A stretch of DNA of 64,000 nt from Parasphingorhabdus halotolerans (lineage in GTDB: Bacteria; Pseudomonadota; Alphaproteobacteria; Sphingomonadales; Sphingomonadaceae), in NCBI RefSeq assembly GCF_012516475.1, contig NZ_CP051217.1, positions 496,001 through 560,000 on the forward strand, given 5' to 3'. Below the pieces are notes generated by a model. That model was not told the DNA's origin. It saw only the letters and a program-made list of their open reading frames with translations, and did no database searches. Each line of letters begins with the position of its first letter. The stretch's first letter is position 1. Position numbers and translations under genes: made by a program. Of the stretch, positions 38,821-47,881 are shown piece after piece.

Positions 38821-40459
38821 TGGGACCTCCGCCGCCTTCGGGAACGACCCAGTTGATGTTCTGCATGGGATCCTTAATATCGCAGGTTTTGCAGTGTACG
38901 CAATTTTGCGCGTTGATTTGAAATTTTGGGTTGCCTGCTTCATCTTCGACAAATTCATATACACCTGCAGGGCAGTAACGTTGTGAAGGTCCGGCAAATA
39001 CCGGAAGATTCACATCGACCGGAATACTGGGATCTTTGAGTTGCAAATGAACCGGTTGATCTTCCTCGTGGTTGGTGTTGGAAAGGAACACAGATGACAA
39101 ACGGTCAAAGGTAATCACGCCATCTGGCTTTGGATATTTGATCGGGCGACAATGCTCCGCTCGTTTTGTCTGCAGGTGGTCAGGGTGCAGTTTCATGGTG
39201 AACGGCATTTCGATTTTCAAATTCTCGGCCCACATGTTGATTCCGGAAAAAATCGTTCCGAGGAAGTCCCCATATTTTTCGACATTGGGCAAGACATTGC
39301 GAACAACGCGAAGTTCTTCGCGCACCCAGCTATTTTCATAGGCATCTCCATAGGCAGCAAGTTCATCGCTGGTCCGTTCCGCAATAATGGCCTCGAAAGC
39401 CGCTTCTGCCGCCATCATACCTGTCTTCATTGCGGTGTGCGTGCCTTTGATCCGGGGAACGTTTACAAAGCCTGCCGAGCATCCGATCAGCGCACCGCCG
39501 GGGAAATATAACTTTGGAACGGCTTGAAATCCGCCGTCGTTAATCGCGCGCGCGCCATAAGAGACACGTTTGCCGCCTTCCAGAATTTTGCGAATTTCCG
39601 GATGTGTCTTCCAGCGCTGCATTTCCTCAAAGGGCGAAAGATAGGGGTTCTCGTAGTTGAGCCATGTTACAAAACCCAATGCGACTTGACCATCAGCCTG
39701 ATGATAAAGAAAACCGCCACCATTGGCGCCTTCGCTAAGCGGCCACCCTTGCGTGTGAATGACGCGGCCCGGTTCATGTTTGGCCGGATCAATGTCCCAG
39801 AGCTCTTTAATACCCAAGCCATAAATCTGTGGTTCGCTATCGGCGTCCAGTGCAAATTGCTTTTTCAATATCTTGGTGAGATGCCCGCGGACACCTTCGG
39901 CAAAAAATGTATATTTTGCGTGGAGTTCCAGACCTGGTTCATATTCAGGTTTGTGGCTTCCATCTCTTGCAATGCCCATGTCACCGGTGGCCACGCCCTT
40001 CACAGAACCATCTTCATTATAAAGAATTTCCGCTGCGGCGAACCCCGGAAAAATCTCTACGCCCATATTCTCGGCGCGTTCTCCTAGCCAGCGACAAAGA
40101 TTGCCGAGAGAACCGGTGTAGGTTCCCTTGTTGTGCATGAACGACGGTGTCATCAGATGCGGAAGCGGGTATTTCTTCTTTTTTGTCAGAACCCAATGAT
40201 GGTTTTCCGTCACCGGCGTTTGTGCCATTGGACAATCTTCTTCGCGCCAATTCGGCAAAAGTTCATCCAGGGCTTTGGGATCAACCACAGCGCCAGAGAG
40301 AATGTGCGCGCCAATTTCTGACCCTTTTTCGAGAATGCAAACCGACAAATCTTTGTTTGCTTCGTCAGCCAATTGTTTGAAACGGATCGCCGCGCTCAGC
40401 CCTGCAGGGCCGCCGCCGACGATAACGACGTCATAAGGCATTGATTCTCGTTCACTCAT
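38804..40459 (-). CDS. electron transfer flavoprotein-ubiquinone oxidoreductase
   Basis: Membrane-bound flavoprotein passing electrons from acyl-CoA dehydrogenases via ETF to ubiquinone. The FAD motif VVIVGGGPAGLSAAIRFKQLADE lies at the N-terminus; ubiquinone- and membrane-binding region and GGALIGCSAGFVNVPRIKGTHTAMKTGMMAAEA follow; the C-terminal 4Fe-4S ligands are in YCPAGVYEFVEDE and NAQNCVHCKTCDIKDP. 551 residues, start ATG at 40459 after AGGAAG. Consistent with the acyl-CoA catabolism genes elsewhere in the window. Confidence 0.96.
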   Translation of the reverse strand: MSERESMPYDVVIVGGGPAGLSAAIRFKQLADEANKDLSVCILEKGSEIGAHILSGAVVDPKALDELLPNWREEDCPMAQTPVTENHHWVLTKKKKYPLPHLMTPSFMHNKGTYTGSLGNLCRWLGERAENMGVEIFPGFAAAEILYNEDGSVKGVATGDMGIARDGSHKPEYEPGLELHAKYTFFAEGVRGHLTKILKKQFALDADSEPQIYGLGIKELWDIDPAKHEPGRVIHTQGWPLSEGANGGGFLYHQADGQVALGFVTWLNYENPYLSPFEEMQRWKTHPEIRKILEGGKRVSYGARAINDGGFQAVPKLYFPGGALIGCSAGFVNVPRIKGTHTAMKTGMMAAEAAFEAIIAERTSDELAAYGDAYENSWVREELRVVRNVLPNVEKYGDFLGTIFSGINMWAENLKIEMPFTMKLHPDHLQTKRAEHCRPIKYPKPDGVITFDRLSSVFLSNTNHEEDQPVHLQLKDPSIPVDVNLPVFAGPSQRYCPAGVYEFVEDEAGNPKFQINAQNCVHCKTCDIKDPMQNINWVVPEGGGGPNYPNM

Positions 40460-40586
40460 CACATTCTTCCTGTAAAATTACTTCGCAATCCTCTTACATT
40501 CAGCCTGCCGCAAACTGCAACCCGCTGAACAGAATAATGCATGGCCAGCAATTGACCAATTCGTCAACTCATGACTCTGTGCATCT

Positions 40587-41381
40587 ATGAATTTTTCTGC
40601 TCCAAACAATGGCGGTCCCTCTCCGCAGGACTTGATAGCAAGTCTGCAAGACTGGTGGGCACTCGCTGGCGTCGACACAAATTTCGTCGGTGAACCGATG
40701 TCATTGTTGGAGCAAGGCGTAAAAATTGAGCGGACGCCGCAAATGGTTTCCGAAACGGCCGTATCCCGTTTGCCAAGGGCAACAGAAGACGCCCCATCCA
40801 AAGCTGCTACGGCTGTTAGCGAAAATTATCCACTCGAACTTGTAGCCTTTGTTAATCAGCTGTCTAAACCGGAAAACTTGATAGAAGCGCAATGGGCAAG
40901 AGATTTTGTCCTGCCCAAAGGAAACCAAAATCCTGAAATCATGGTAATTGTCGCTATGCCGGAGGCTCAGGGCCTAGCGAATGATAGCTACTATGCACCG
41001 GCAGAGCGTCAATTGGTTTTGAACATGCTGAAAGCGATTGGTTGCAACGAGCTAAACAGCTATTTTTCGGCCTTGTCGTTGGGACGTACGATTGATGGCC
41101 GGCTTGATCATTCCTGCTTCGAGATGCTCAAAAAACGCGCGTTACACCATATCGATCTGGTGGACCCCAAGCGTATCATAGTGTTTGGTGACACTGCTGC
41201 ACGCATATTTTTTGATCAAGATTTTTTGATGGCGCGTCAAAAGAAACAATATATTAACCATGTTTCATCCAAAACGGAGGCAATCGCAACGTTCCACCCG
41301 CGGATCCTGCTCCATCGGCCTGAACTCAAAGCCGACGCCTGGAAGGATTTGCAAATGTTAACAAGGATAGCCGACCTGTGA
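40587..41381 (+). CDS. uracil-DNA glycosylase-superfamily protein, degenerate
   Basis: A 264-residue protein whose C-terminal part resembles family 4 uracil-DNA glycosylases: RIIVFGDTAARIFF and ATFHPRILLHRPELKADAWKDLQML keep the family's HPxxLL and KxxxWxDLQ motifs. The usual GEAPG(A/E) water-activating motif is replaced by VAMPEAQGLANDSYYAP and the four iron-sulfur cysteines are missing, so glycosylase activity is doubtful. The N-terminal ~80 residues are of low complexity. The stop overlaps the lytic transglycosylase GTG start (GTGA), a conserved-looking coupling with no obvious functional link. Confidence 0.78.
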   Translation: MNFSAPNNGGPSPQDLIASLQDWWALAGVDTNFVGEPMSLLEQGVKIERTPQMVSETAVSRLPRATEDAPSKAATAVSENYPLELVAFVNQLSKPENLIEAQWARDFVLPKGNQNPEIMVIVAMPEAQGLANDSYYAPAERQLVLNMLKAIGCNELNSYFSALSLGRTIDGRLDHSCFEMLKKRALHHIDLVDPKRIIVFGDTAARIFFDQDFLMARQKKQYINHVSSKTEAIATFHPRILLHRPELKADAWKDLQMLTRIADL

Positions 41382-43123
41382 AATTGAAAATTGCTCTCAC
41401 CGCCGCTTTCTTAGCCCTCCCTTACAACGCTGTTATGGCCGACGATGGAGGAGCGCTGCTTTACCAAAGTGCATCGGTTGCCAAAGATGTGCCGTCGCAG
41501 CTTAAACGAAACCAGTCCGAGCATTACCGATCCCTGTTCAAAGCGATGGAAAGCAATCAGTGGGATGTCGCCAAGAATCTTATTGATCAGGCACCCGACG
41601 GCCCCTTAAAATCCATTGCGAAAGCCGAGTATTTTCTGGCCCCTAACTCCCCTCGAGCGGAATTGGGGCCCTTGCTGACGTTGGTCAACGAGGCACCACA
41701 AATCCCGCAAGCGGAACAATTGGGACGTCTGGCGACCACAAGAGGCGCGCAGATACTCCCCGCATTGCCGGAGCGCAGACGTCTGTCCTATATTCCCGGC
41801 GCGGATAATCGTGGTAAGCCCAACTCCGTAGAAAGTGACAGCACAGCTAATAGCATTCGCGGACAGATATTGAGTTTCATCAAGACGGATTCTCCGCAAT
41901 CGGCAGAGTCGCTATTATCTGAGCGCGCTGGCGCTATGTCTTCGGAAGCCCGGACGGAACTCGAGCAACGCATTGCCTGGTCCTATTATATTGAAAATGA
42001 CGACGCTGCCGCCCTGCGCATGGCGCGCAAGGCACAAGGCGGCAGCGGCACATGGGTCGTTCATGCCGATTGGGTCGCTGGTCTGGCATCTTGGCGGTTA
42101 AATGATTGCGTATCGGCGAGCGACGCTTTTGATAGAGTGGCGCGGCGTGGTGACAATGCCGAGTTAAGAGCCGCTGGTCTCTATTGGGGTGCGCGTTCTG
42201 ACATGAAATGTGGCAAACCGCAGAATGTGCAAGGCAAGCTCCAGACAGCGGCGAAGCAGGACGACAGTTTTTACGGACTATTGGCTGCCGAGGCACTTGG
42301 CATGGTGAACGCCAAAACGGAATCTGCTGAAAAATTCGAAAAAGCGGATTGGAGAACACTGGAAAGACATGAAAATGTCAAAGCCGCCATTGCTCTAGTA
42401 GAAATTGGCGAAGACGCTCTGGCCGATGAAGTGTTGCGTCACCAAGCGACAATCGGCGATGATAACGATCATGGGGCGCTGGTAAAATTGGCTCGCGAAT
42501 TGAGCCTTCCCCGTACCCAGTTGTGGCTTTCGTATAATGCGCCGCGCGGATTTAAACCCGATGTACAAGCGCGTTATCCGGCACCTAAATGGACACCTGA
42601 TGGTGGATGGCGCGTCGATCCTGCACTGGTTTATGCGCATACGCTCCAAGAGTCAGCGTTTCGCGTCAAGGCAGTGAGCCCGGCAAACGCTATCGGTTTG
42701 ATGCAAGTACGTCCCGGAACTGCCGGAGATATTGCGCGCGCTAATGGCAAAAGCTTTTCGCAATCCGACCTTTTCAAAGTGTCGACTAATCTGGAATATG
42801 GCCAATCCTATCTGGAGTACCTCGGGAAATCTTCTATCACCGGCGGCAAGTTGCCCAAAATCGCTGCCGCTTACAATGCTGGCCCCGGCGCGGTGCAAAA
42901 ATGGAATAGCGAAGTGCGAGACAATGATGATCCGCTGCTATTCATGGAAAGCATCCCCTATGTCGAAACGCGCGGCTATGTTTCCATTATTCTCAGAAAT
43001 TACTGGATTTACGAGCAACAAGCCGGAATAAAATCATCCAGCGCGCATATTATGGCGCAAAATAAATGGCCAAGCTTTCCGAATAGACCGGGAAGAAACC
43101 AGACCCAGTTTACGGCACGCTAA
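41378..43123 (+). CDS. lytic murein transglycosylase (SLT family)
   Basis: A 581-residue periplasmic peptidoglycan lyase. A signal peptide (KLKIALTAAFLALPYNAVMA) precedes a long alpha-helical superhelix domain and a C-terminal SLT domain with the catalytic Glu in YAHTLQESAFRVKAVSPANAIGLMQV, then YGQSYLEYL and IAAAYNAGPGAVQKW. This is the Slt70 layout. The start is GTG overlapping the previous stop. A strong terminator follows 16 bp after the stop. Confidence 0.93.
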   Translation: MKLKIALTAAFLALPYNAVMADDGGALLYQSASVAKDVPSQLKRNQSEHYRSLFKAMESNQWDVAKNLIDQAPDGPLKSIAKAEYFLAPNSPRAELGPLLTLVNEAPQIPQAEQLGRLATTRGAQILPALPERRRLSYIPGADNRGKPNSVESDSTANSIRGQILSFIKTDSPQSAESLLSERAGAMSSEARTELEQRIAWSYYIENDDAAALRMARKAQGGSGTWVVHADWVAGLASWRLNDCVSASDAFDRVARRGDNAELRAAGLYWGARSDMKCGKPQNVQGKLQTAAKQDDSFYGLLAAEALGMVNAKTESAEKFEKADWRTLERHENVKAAIALVEIGEDALADEVLRHQATIGDDNDHGALVKLARELSLPRTQLWLSYNAPRGFKPDVQARYPAPKWTPDGGWRVDPALVYAHTLQESAFRVKAVSPANAIGLMQVRPGTAGDIARANGKSFSQSDLFKVSTNLEYGQSYLEYLGKSSITGGKLPKIAAAYNAGPGAVQKWNSEVRDNDDPLLFMESIPYVETRGYVSIILRNYWIYEQQAGIKSSSAHIMAQNKWPSFPNRPGRNQTQFTAR

Positions 43124-43139
43124 CAGTTACCCAGAAATG

Positions 43140-43182
43140 AAAAGGCCGGGTGAAGCTTTATATGCTTCACCCGGCCTTTTTT
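43140..43182. terminator. bidirectional intrinsic terminator between transglycosylase and ahcY
   Basis: A perfect 17-bp inverted repeat (AAAAGGCCGGGTGAAGC at 43140-43156, its complement at 43164-43180) with a 7-base loop and T-runs on either strand. It lies between the convergent lytic transglycosylase and ahcY genes and should stop transcripts from both sides. Confidence 0.93.
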
Positions 43183-43199
43183 AATTGAAGACGCTAATC

Positions 43200-44612
43200 C
43201 TAGTAGCGGTAATGGTCCGGTTTAAACGGCCCCTCGGATGACACGCCGATATAATTGGCTTGTTCATCGGACAATTTGGTTAGCGTAACGCCCAATTTTG
43301 AAAGGTGGAGTTGAGCCACTTTTTCGTCGAGATGCTTCGGCAGAACGTAAACGTCATTCTTGTACTGCTCGGGACGCAACCAAAGTTCAATCTGCGCCAG
43401 CACCTGATTGGTGAAGCTTGCGGACATCACGAAGCTTGGGTGACCGGTAGCACAGCCCAAATTCACCAGACGACCCTGCGCCAGAATGATGAGCTTCTTG
43501 CCGTCGGCAAATTCAACTTCGTCAACCTGTGGCTTGATTTCGGTCCATTTCATATTCTTGAGAGCGCCGATCTGGATTTCGCTGTCAAAGTGACCGATGT
43601 TACAGACAATCGCACGATCTTTCATATCTCGCATATGATCTACCGTGATCACATCTTTGTTACCCGTTGTCGTTACAAAAATATCAGCACGCTTGGTTGC
43701 TTCTTCCATGCTGACAACTTCGAAGCCTTCCATAGCGGCCTGAAGCGCACAAATTGGATCAATTTCAGTTACCAGCACCCGCGCGCCACCATTGCGAAGT
43801 GACTGGGCTGAGCCTTTGCCAACATCACCGAAGCCAGCGACACAGGCGACTTTACCGGCAAGCATCACATCGGTTGCACGGCGAATGGCATCAACCAGAG
43901 ATTCTTTACAGCCATAAAGGTTATCGAACTTGGACTTGGTAACGCTGTCGTTCACGTTGATCGCCGGGAAAGGCAATTTGCCGATTTTGGCGAGTTCATA
44001 AAGACGGTGAACACCGGTGGTTGTTTCTTCCGAAACACCTTTGATGTTTTCAACTGTCTTGGTCAGATAGCCGGGGCGCTTAGCCAGAAAACGCGTCAAT
44101 GTTGCGACGAACACTTCTTCATCTTCGTTCTCTGGTTTGAAAAGCTCTTCGCCCGCTTCAACCCGTGCGCCCCAAAGAGCAAACATGGTAGCATCGCCGC
44201 CATCGTCGAGAATTAGGTTGCAAGTCTGGTCCTGGCCCCAGTCGAAAATACGTTCAACATAAGCCCAATATTCTTCCAGTGTTTCGCCCTTGATCGCAAA
44301 TACCGGGGTGCCGCCAGCAGCAATCGCTGCTGCCGCATGGTCCTGGGTCGAGAAAATGTTGCAAGATGCCCAACGCACTTCAGCGCCAAGATCGAGCAGC
44401 GTTTCAATCAACACAGCGGTTTGAATTGTCATATGCAGCGAGCCTGTAATCCGCGCACCTTTTAGCGGCTTTTCAGCGCCAAATTCTTCGCGCAGCGCCA
44501 TAAGGCCGGGCATTTCCGTTTCGGCGATCTCGATTTCTTTCCGACCATAATCTGCCTGAGAAATATCTTTAATTACGTAATCTTGCTTCACTTGGTCTGC
44601 TACAGTGGCCAC
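43200..44612 (-). CDS. ahcY: adenosylhomocysteinase
   Basis: Hydrolyses S-adenosylhomocysteine to homocysteine and adenosine, keeping SAM-dependent methylation going. Visible motifs are [37 protein letters not shown], the NAD-binding [25 protein letters not shown] and the C-terminal KPDHYRY that contacts NAD across the dimer. 470 residues is normal. It stands alone, with its own promoter and a palindromic operator candidate upstream, and a shared terminator downstream. Confidence 0.97.
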   Translation of the reverse strand: MATVADQVKQDYVIKDISQADYGRKEIEIAETEMPGLMALREEFGAEKPLKGARITGSLHMTIQTAVLIETLLDLGAEVRWASCNIFSTQDHAAAAIAAGGTPVFAIKGETLEEYWAYVERIFDWGQDQTCNLILDDGGDATMFALWGARVEAGEELFKPENEDEEVFVATLTRFLAKRPGYLTKTVENIKGVSEETTTGVHRLYELAKIGKLPFPAINVNDSVTKSKFDNLYGCKESLVDAIRRATDVMLAGKVACVAGFGDVGKGSAQSLRNGGARVLVTEIDPICALQAAMEGFEVVSMEEATKRADIFVTTTGNKDVITVDHMRDMKDRAIVCNIGHFDSEIQIGALKNMKWTEIKPQVDEVEFADGKKLIILAQGRLVNLGCATGHPSFVMSASFTNQVLAQIELWLRPEQYKNDVYVLPKHLDEKVAQLHLSKLGVTLTKLSDEQANYIGVSSEGPFKPDHYRY

Positions 44613-44670
44613 GTCATTCTCCTTAGAAAGCCAAAAGTCGCCCCGGATTCAGGACGACATCAATGGCGAC

Positions 44671-44699
44671 GCTATAGCTTTGGGTGGCTGAGAAAGCAA
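44671..44699 (-). promoter_or_regulatory. sigma70-like promoter of ahcY
   Basis: On the minus strand TTGCTT (44699-44694) and TATAGC (44676-44671) are separated by 17 bp, giving a -35/-10 pair about 60 bp ahead of the ahcY start. The -35 overlaps the end of the 26-bp palindrome at 44697-44722. Confidence 0.6.
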
Positions 44700-44722
44700 A
44701 TATAAAGATTTCTTTATATTTG
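44697..44722. promoter_or_regulatory. palindromic operator candidate upstream of ahcY
   Basis: A perfect 11-bp inverted repeat, CAAATATAAAG and CTTTATATTTG around the spacer ATTT. It overlaps the -35 box of ahcY, so a bound protein would repress. Another smaller inverted repeat, TGTAAT-TAT-ATTACA, follows at 44721-44735. ArsR-type SahR repressors are known to control SAM-cycle genes in proteobacteria; that SahR is the binder here is only an inference. Confidence 0.65.
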
Positions 44723-44756
44723 TAATTATATTACAAACTTCACATAGTTGACAAGG

Positions 44757-45317
44757 TCAGGCGGTCCCGAAGTTTCCTGATAGCTGGGCTGGGTCAATCC
44801 CTTGAGCCTCCCAAGCCATCTCCCATTTGTCGCCAGATTCCTGCTCAAAAATCCACTCCGGATCGCCTTGTGCAATCGACCAGCCATTTTGTGTAAGCTC
44901 GCTTTCGAGTTGATTGGGGTCCCATCCGGAATACCCCAGCGCCGAAACCCATTTTTTGGGCCCTTTCCCTTCCGCAATCGCTTTGAGCATCTCAACGGAA
45001 CTACTAAGCCCCCAGCGATCACCGACCTGCAACGTTTCAAAATAATTGGCATCAAGGCTGTGTAATATAAAGCCGCGATTTGTTTCCACCGGTCCGCCGA
45101 GGTAAACATCGCGGTCCGGCAGAGTCGCGACATCAATATCAAATTGTTCCAATATGCCGTGGAAGGTGATGAAATCGGCAAGGGATCCGATATTTATACC
45201 CAAAGCCCCGTTATGATCATGCGAACATATCGCGATGATGGATCGGGCAAAGCGCGGATCAGCCATACCCGGCGTTGCCAGCAGAAATTGTCCGGAGAAA
45301 TATTGCGGTGAAATCAT
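44757..45317 (-). CDS. YqgE/AlgH family protein (DUF179)
   Basis: A 186-residue cytoplasmic protein of the UPF0301/DUF179 family. The N-terminal FSGQFLLATPGMADPRFARSIIAICSHDHNGALGINIG, central VYLGGPVETNRGFILHS and ALGYSGWDPNQLESELTQNGW are the family hallmarks. Biochemical role is unknown; it is often associated with redox or transcription changes. Divergent from the peroxiredoxin gene by 137 bp. Confidence 0.92.
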   Translation of the reverse strand: MISPQYFSGQFLLATPGMADPRFARSIIAICSHDHNGALGINIGSLADFITFHGILEQFDIDVATLPDRDVYLGGPVETNRGFILHSLDANYFETLQVGDRWGLSSSVEMLKAIAEGKGPKKWVSALGYSGWDPNQLESELTQNGWSIAQGDPEWIFEQESGDKWEMAWEAQGIDPAQLSGNFGTA

Positions 45318-45454
45318 CGGCTGAACATAGAGAGTAGCGTCCCGCTAGGACAGAGCGAATTTATCAATGCAAACAGCTTGCATTTCATCATCTTGTCACC
45401 AACATTATGCAGGAATGAAGCCGCACTGGCTAAATCATCAAAAGGAGCAATGAA

Positions 45455-45931
45455 ATGATCAATAAAGGCGATAAAATTCCTGAGGTAAATCTCGTCAAGG
45501 CAACCGCAGATGGCCCGGAACAAGTGGCCTCGAGCGATTATTTCGCTGGCAAGAAAGTGGCACTTTTTTCTGTGCCAGGCGCATTTACGCCAACCTGTTC
45601 CGCCAAGCATCTCCCAGGCTATGTCGAAAAAGCGGCTGAACTCAAAGCCAAAGGCGTCGATGAAATTGCCTGCACCGCAGTCAATGATGCCTTTGTGATG
45701 GGTGCGTGGAACAATGCAGCAGGATCAGAAGATATCACCATGCTTGCGGATGGTAATGGCGAATTTGCCAAAGCTGTTGGCCTTACAATGGATGGGTCCG
45801 GCTTCGGCATGGGTACTCGCGGCCAGCGCTTTTCGATGATCGTCAATGACGGCGTGGTCGAAGAAGTGAATGTCGAGGCACCAGGCGACTTCAAGGTCAG
45901 CGCAGCAGAATATATGCTCGATCAGCTTTGA
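45455..45931 (+). CDS. peroxiredoxin (Prx5/AhpE-like type II)
   Basis: A 158-residue atypical 2-Cys/Prx5-type peroxiredoxin reducing hydroperoxides. The peroxidatic cysteine sits in VPGAFTPTCSAKHLPGY (TPTCS), and the downstream EIACTAVNDAFVMGAW and RGQRFSMIVNDGVVEEVNVE complete the fold. RBS AAAGGAG precedes ATG. A terminator lies 15 bp past the stop. The glutathione reductase at 9289-10635 may recycle its reductant. Confidence 0.94.
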   Translation: MINKGDKIPEVNLVKATADGPEQVASSDYFAGKKVALFSVPGAFTPTCSAKHLPGYVEKAAELKAKGVDEIACTAVNDAFVMGAWNNAAGSEDITMLADGNGEFAKAVGLTMDGSGFGMGTRGQRFSMIVNDGVVEEVNVEAPGDFKVSAAEYMLDQL

Positions 45932-45945
45932 TCGTTTCAACGGAT

Positions 45946-45981
45946 AAAAAAAGGGCGGAGATTGGTTTCTCCGCCCTTTTT
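45946..45981. terminator. bidirectional intrinsic terminator after peroxiredoxin and M2 peptidase
   Basis: Stem GGGCGGAGA / TCTCCGCCC (45953-45961 and 45968-45976), 6-base loop, flanked by A7 and T5. It serves the convergent peroxiredoxin and M2 peptidase genes. Confidence 0.93.
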
Positions 45982-45985
45982 CGTT

Positions 45986-47824
45986 TTACCACCCGCAGCT
46001 TTTCCCTGCGTTTTCTTTCTTCAGCCAAGTCATAAGCGGCGCAAAATAGCTGATCATTGCCGATCCATCCATTTCACGCTTGCCGGTAAAGGCTTCAAGC
46101 GCGTCTGGCCACGGCTTCGACGCGCCCATTTCGAGCATCGCGTTCAGCTTCGCGCCTACTTTCTTGTTGCCGTAGAACGAACAGCGATGCAGCGGGCCTT
46201 TCCAGCCAGCAGCGTCGCATGCCGCTTTGTAGAACTGGAACTGTAAGATACGCGCGAGGAAATAACGCGAATAGGGCGTGTTGCCGGGTATATGATATTT
46301 CGCTCCGGCATCAAACGGCGCATCCGAGCGATCTTCCGGCGGCGTAATGCCCTGATATTGCAGTTTCAGATCGTGCCACGCCTTGGTGTAATTATCGGGC
46401 GTGATATCGCCAGAGAACACCTGCCACCGCCATTTATCGACCAATAGGCCGAAAGGCAGAAACGCAACTTTGTCCATCGCCTGACGCAGCAACAAGCCTG
46501 TGTCTTTGTCCGCATTGGGAACCTTGCCTTTATCGAGCAGGTCCACCTGTACCAGATATTCCGGCGTAATCGACAATGCGATCATATCGCCAATCGCCTC
46601 GTGAAATCCGTCATTGGCACCATCGAGATGCAAATAGCTCTGCTTGTTATAGGCGCGCTGATAATAGTTGTGGCCAAGCTCATGGTGGATGGTCGTGAAA
46701 TCGTCGCCATTCACCTTGATGCACATTTTGATGCGGATATCATCCACATTGTCGATATCCCATGCGCTGGCATGGCAGACAACTTCGCGGTCGGCAGGCT
46801 TGGTAAATAGCGACCGTTGATAGAAAGTTTCCGGCAGCGGATCAAAGCCTAGGGACGAGAAAAACCCCTCACCCGCTTTGACCATTTTTATTGCATCATA
46901 GCCTTTGGCCGTGAGCAACTCGGTTGTATCAAAACCAATATCCCCTGCCCCTGCCGGTGCGACGATATCATAGATATTGCCCCATTCTTGCGCCCACATA
47001 TTGCCGAGCAGATCAGCACGGATCGGGCCGGTTGCGGGCTGCACGTCATCGCCATATTTCTCATTGAGTTTTTCACGCGTGTAACAATGCAGTTCATCAT
47101 AGAGCGGTTTCACCTGGCCCCAAAGCTTGTCGGTCAATTTGGCGAAATCGTCTGCTGGCATATCATAACCAGAACGCCACATCGCGCCAACGTCGGCAAA
47201 GCCCAGCTCCTTCGCGCCGTCATTGGCGATTTCGACCATCCGGGCATAATCGTCTTTCATCGGGCCACCGACCTGCGTGTGCCAGCTGGTCCACATTTCC
47301 TTGAGCTCTTCGGGATTGCGGTTTGTCCCCATCGCGGCTTCAATGTCGGAACCGTTGATTTCCTTGCCGTTCAAGGTTCCCTTGCCCTTGCCGTAAGCGG
47401 AGTTGAGCTTGGTCGCAATAGTGTTAAGTTCCGTCGCAGCGCCTTCCGTTGTAGGCGCAGGCAAAACGATCCCGCCACGCAATTTGTTCAGCTTTCGTGT
47501 GGTAACGGAATCAAGACCTTTTACATTCTTATATTTTGCCGCATCAATCGCCGCCTGAACCGACATGGTGGTTCCTTGAGCCCCCACTTTCGCCGCCAAA
47601 GCGTCCGTGTCATCCGTGATATAGGTCGAGTTAATCCAGTATGTGCGGGCAGCATCGACCGAGAAATCAAACATCTTCTGCTCGGTTTCTTCGACAAATT
47701 TCTTTGCATCTTCCGCAGTTGGCGGGGCCTTGTCTGCCATTGCGCCTTCTTCATGATGTTTGGCTTGCGCAGGCGTGGTAATTGCCATGGCGGCAAGGGC
47801 AAATATTGATACTGCGGTTTTCAT
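45986..47824 (-). CDS. M2 family metallopeptidase (ACE-like peptidyl-dipeptidase)
   Basis: A 612-residue exported zinc dipeptidyl carboxypeptidase homologous to animal angiotensin-converting enzyme. Signal peptide MKTAVSIFALAAMAITTPAQA; zinc motif IHHELGHNYYQRAY with the third ligand Glu in NDGFHEAIGDMIALS; substrate-side HIPGNTPYSRYFLARILQFQFYKAAC also matches ACE. The Cys pairs are sparse. Likely periplasmic or secreted. Peptide substrate unknown. Confidence 0.94.
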   Translation of the reverse strand: MKTAVSIFALAAMAITTPAQAKHHEEGAMADKAPPTAEDAKKFVEETEQKMFDFSVDAARTYWINSTYITDDTDALAAKVGAQGTTMSVQAAIDAAKYKNVKGLDSVTTRKLNKLRGGIVLPAPTTEGAATELNTIATKLNSAYGKGKGTLNGKEINGSDIEAAMGTNRNPEELKEMWTSWHTQVGGPMKDDYARMVEIANDGAKELGFADVGAMWRSGYDMPADDFAKLTDKLWGQVKPLYDELHCYTREKLNEKYGDDVQPATGPIRADLLGNMWAQEWGNIYDIVAPAGAGDIGFDTTELLTAKGYDAIKMVKAGEGFFSSLGFDPLPETFYQRSLFTKPADREVVCHASAWDIDNVDDIRIKMCIKVNGDDFTTIHHELGHNYYQRAYNKQSYLHLDGANDGFHEAIGDMIALSITPEYLVQVDLLDKGKVPNADKDTGLLLRQAMDKVAFLPFGLLVDKWRWQVFSGDITPDNYTKAWHDLKLQYQGITPPEDRSDAPFDAGAKYHIPGNTPYSRYFLARILQFQFYKAACDAAGWKGPLHRCSFYGNKKVGAKLNAMLEMGASKPWPDALEAFTGKREMDGSAMISYFAPLMTWLKKENAGKSCGW

Positions 47825-47881
47825 GGGTCGATCCTCTACTCAATTGACTTTGGTATGAATTGAAACTTTATTGCGTGAGCG

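Noticed and set aside
44613..44670. SAH or SAM/SAH riboswitch in the ahcY leader
   Set aside because: The leader is only about 50 bases and has just a small GTCG/CGAC hairpin; the conserved riboswitch core could not be recognised.
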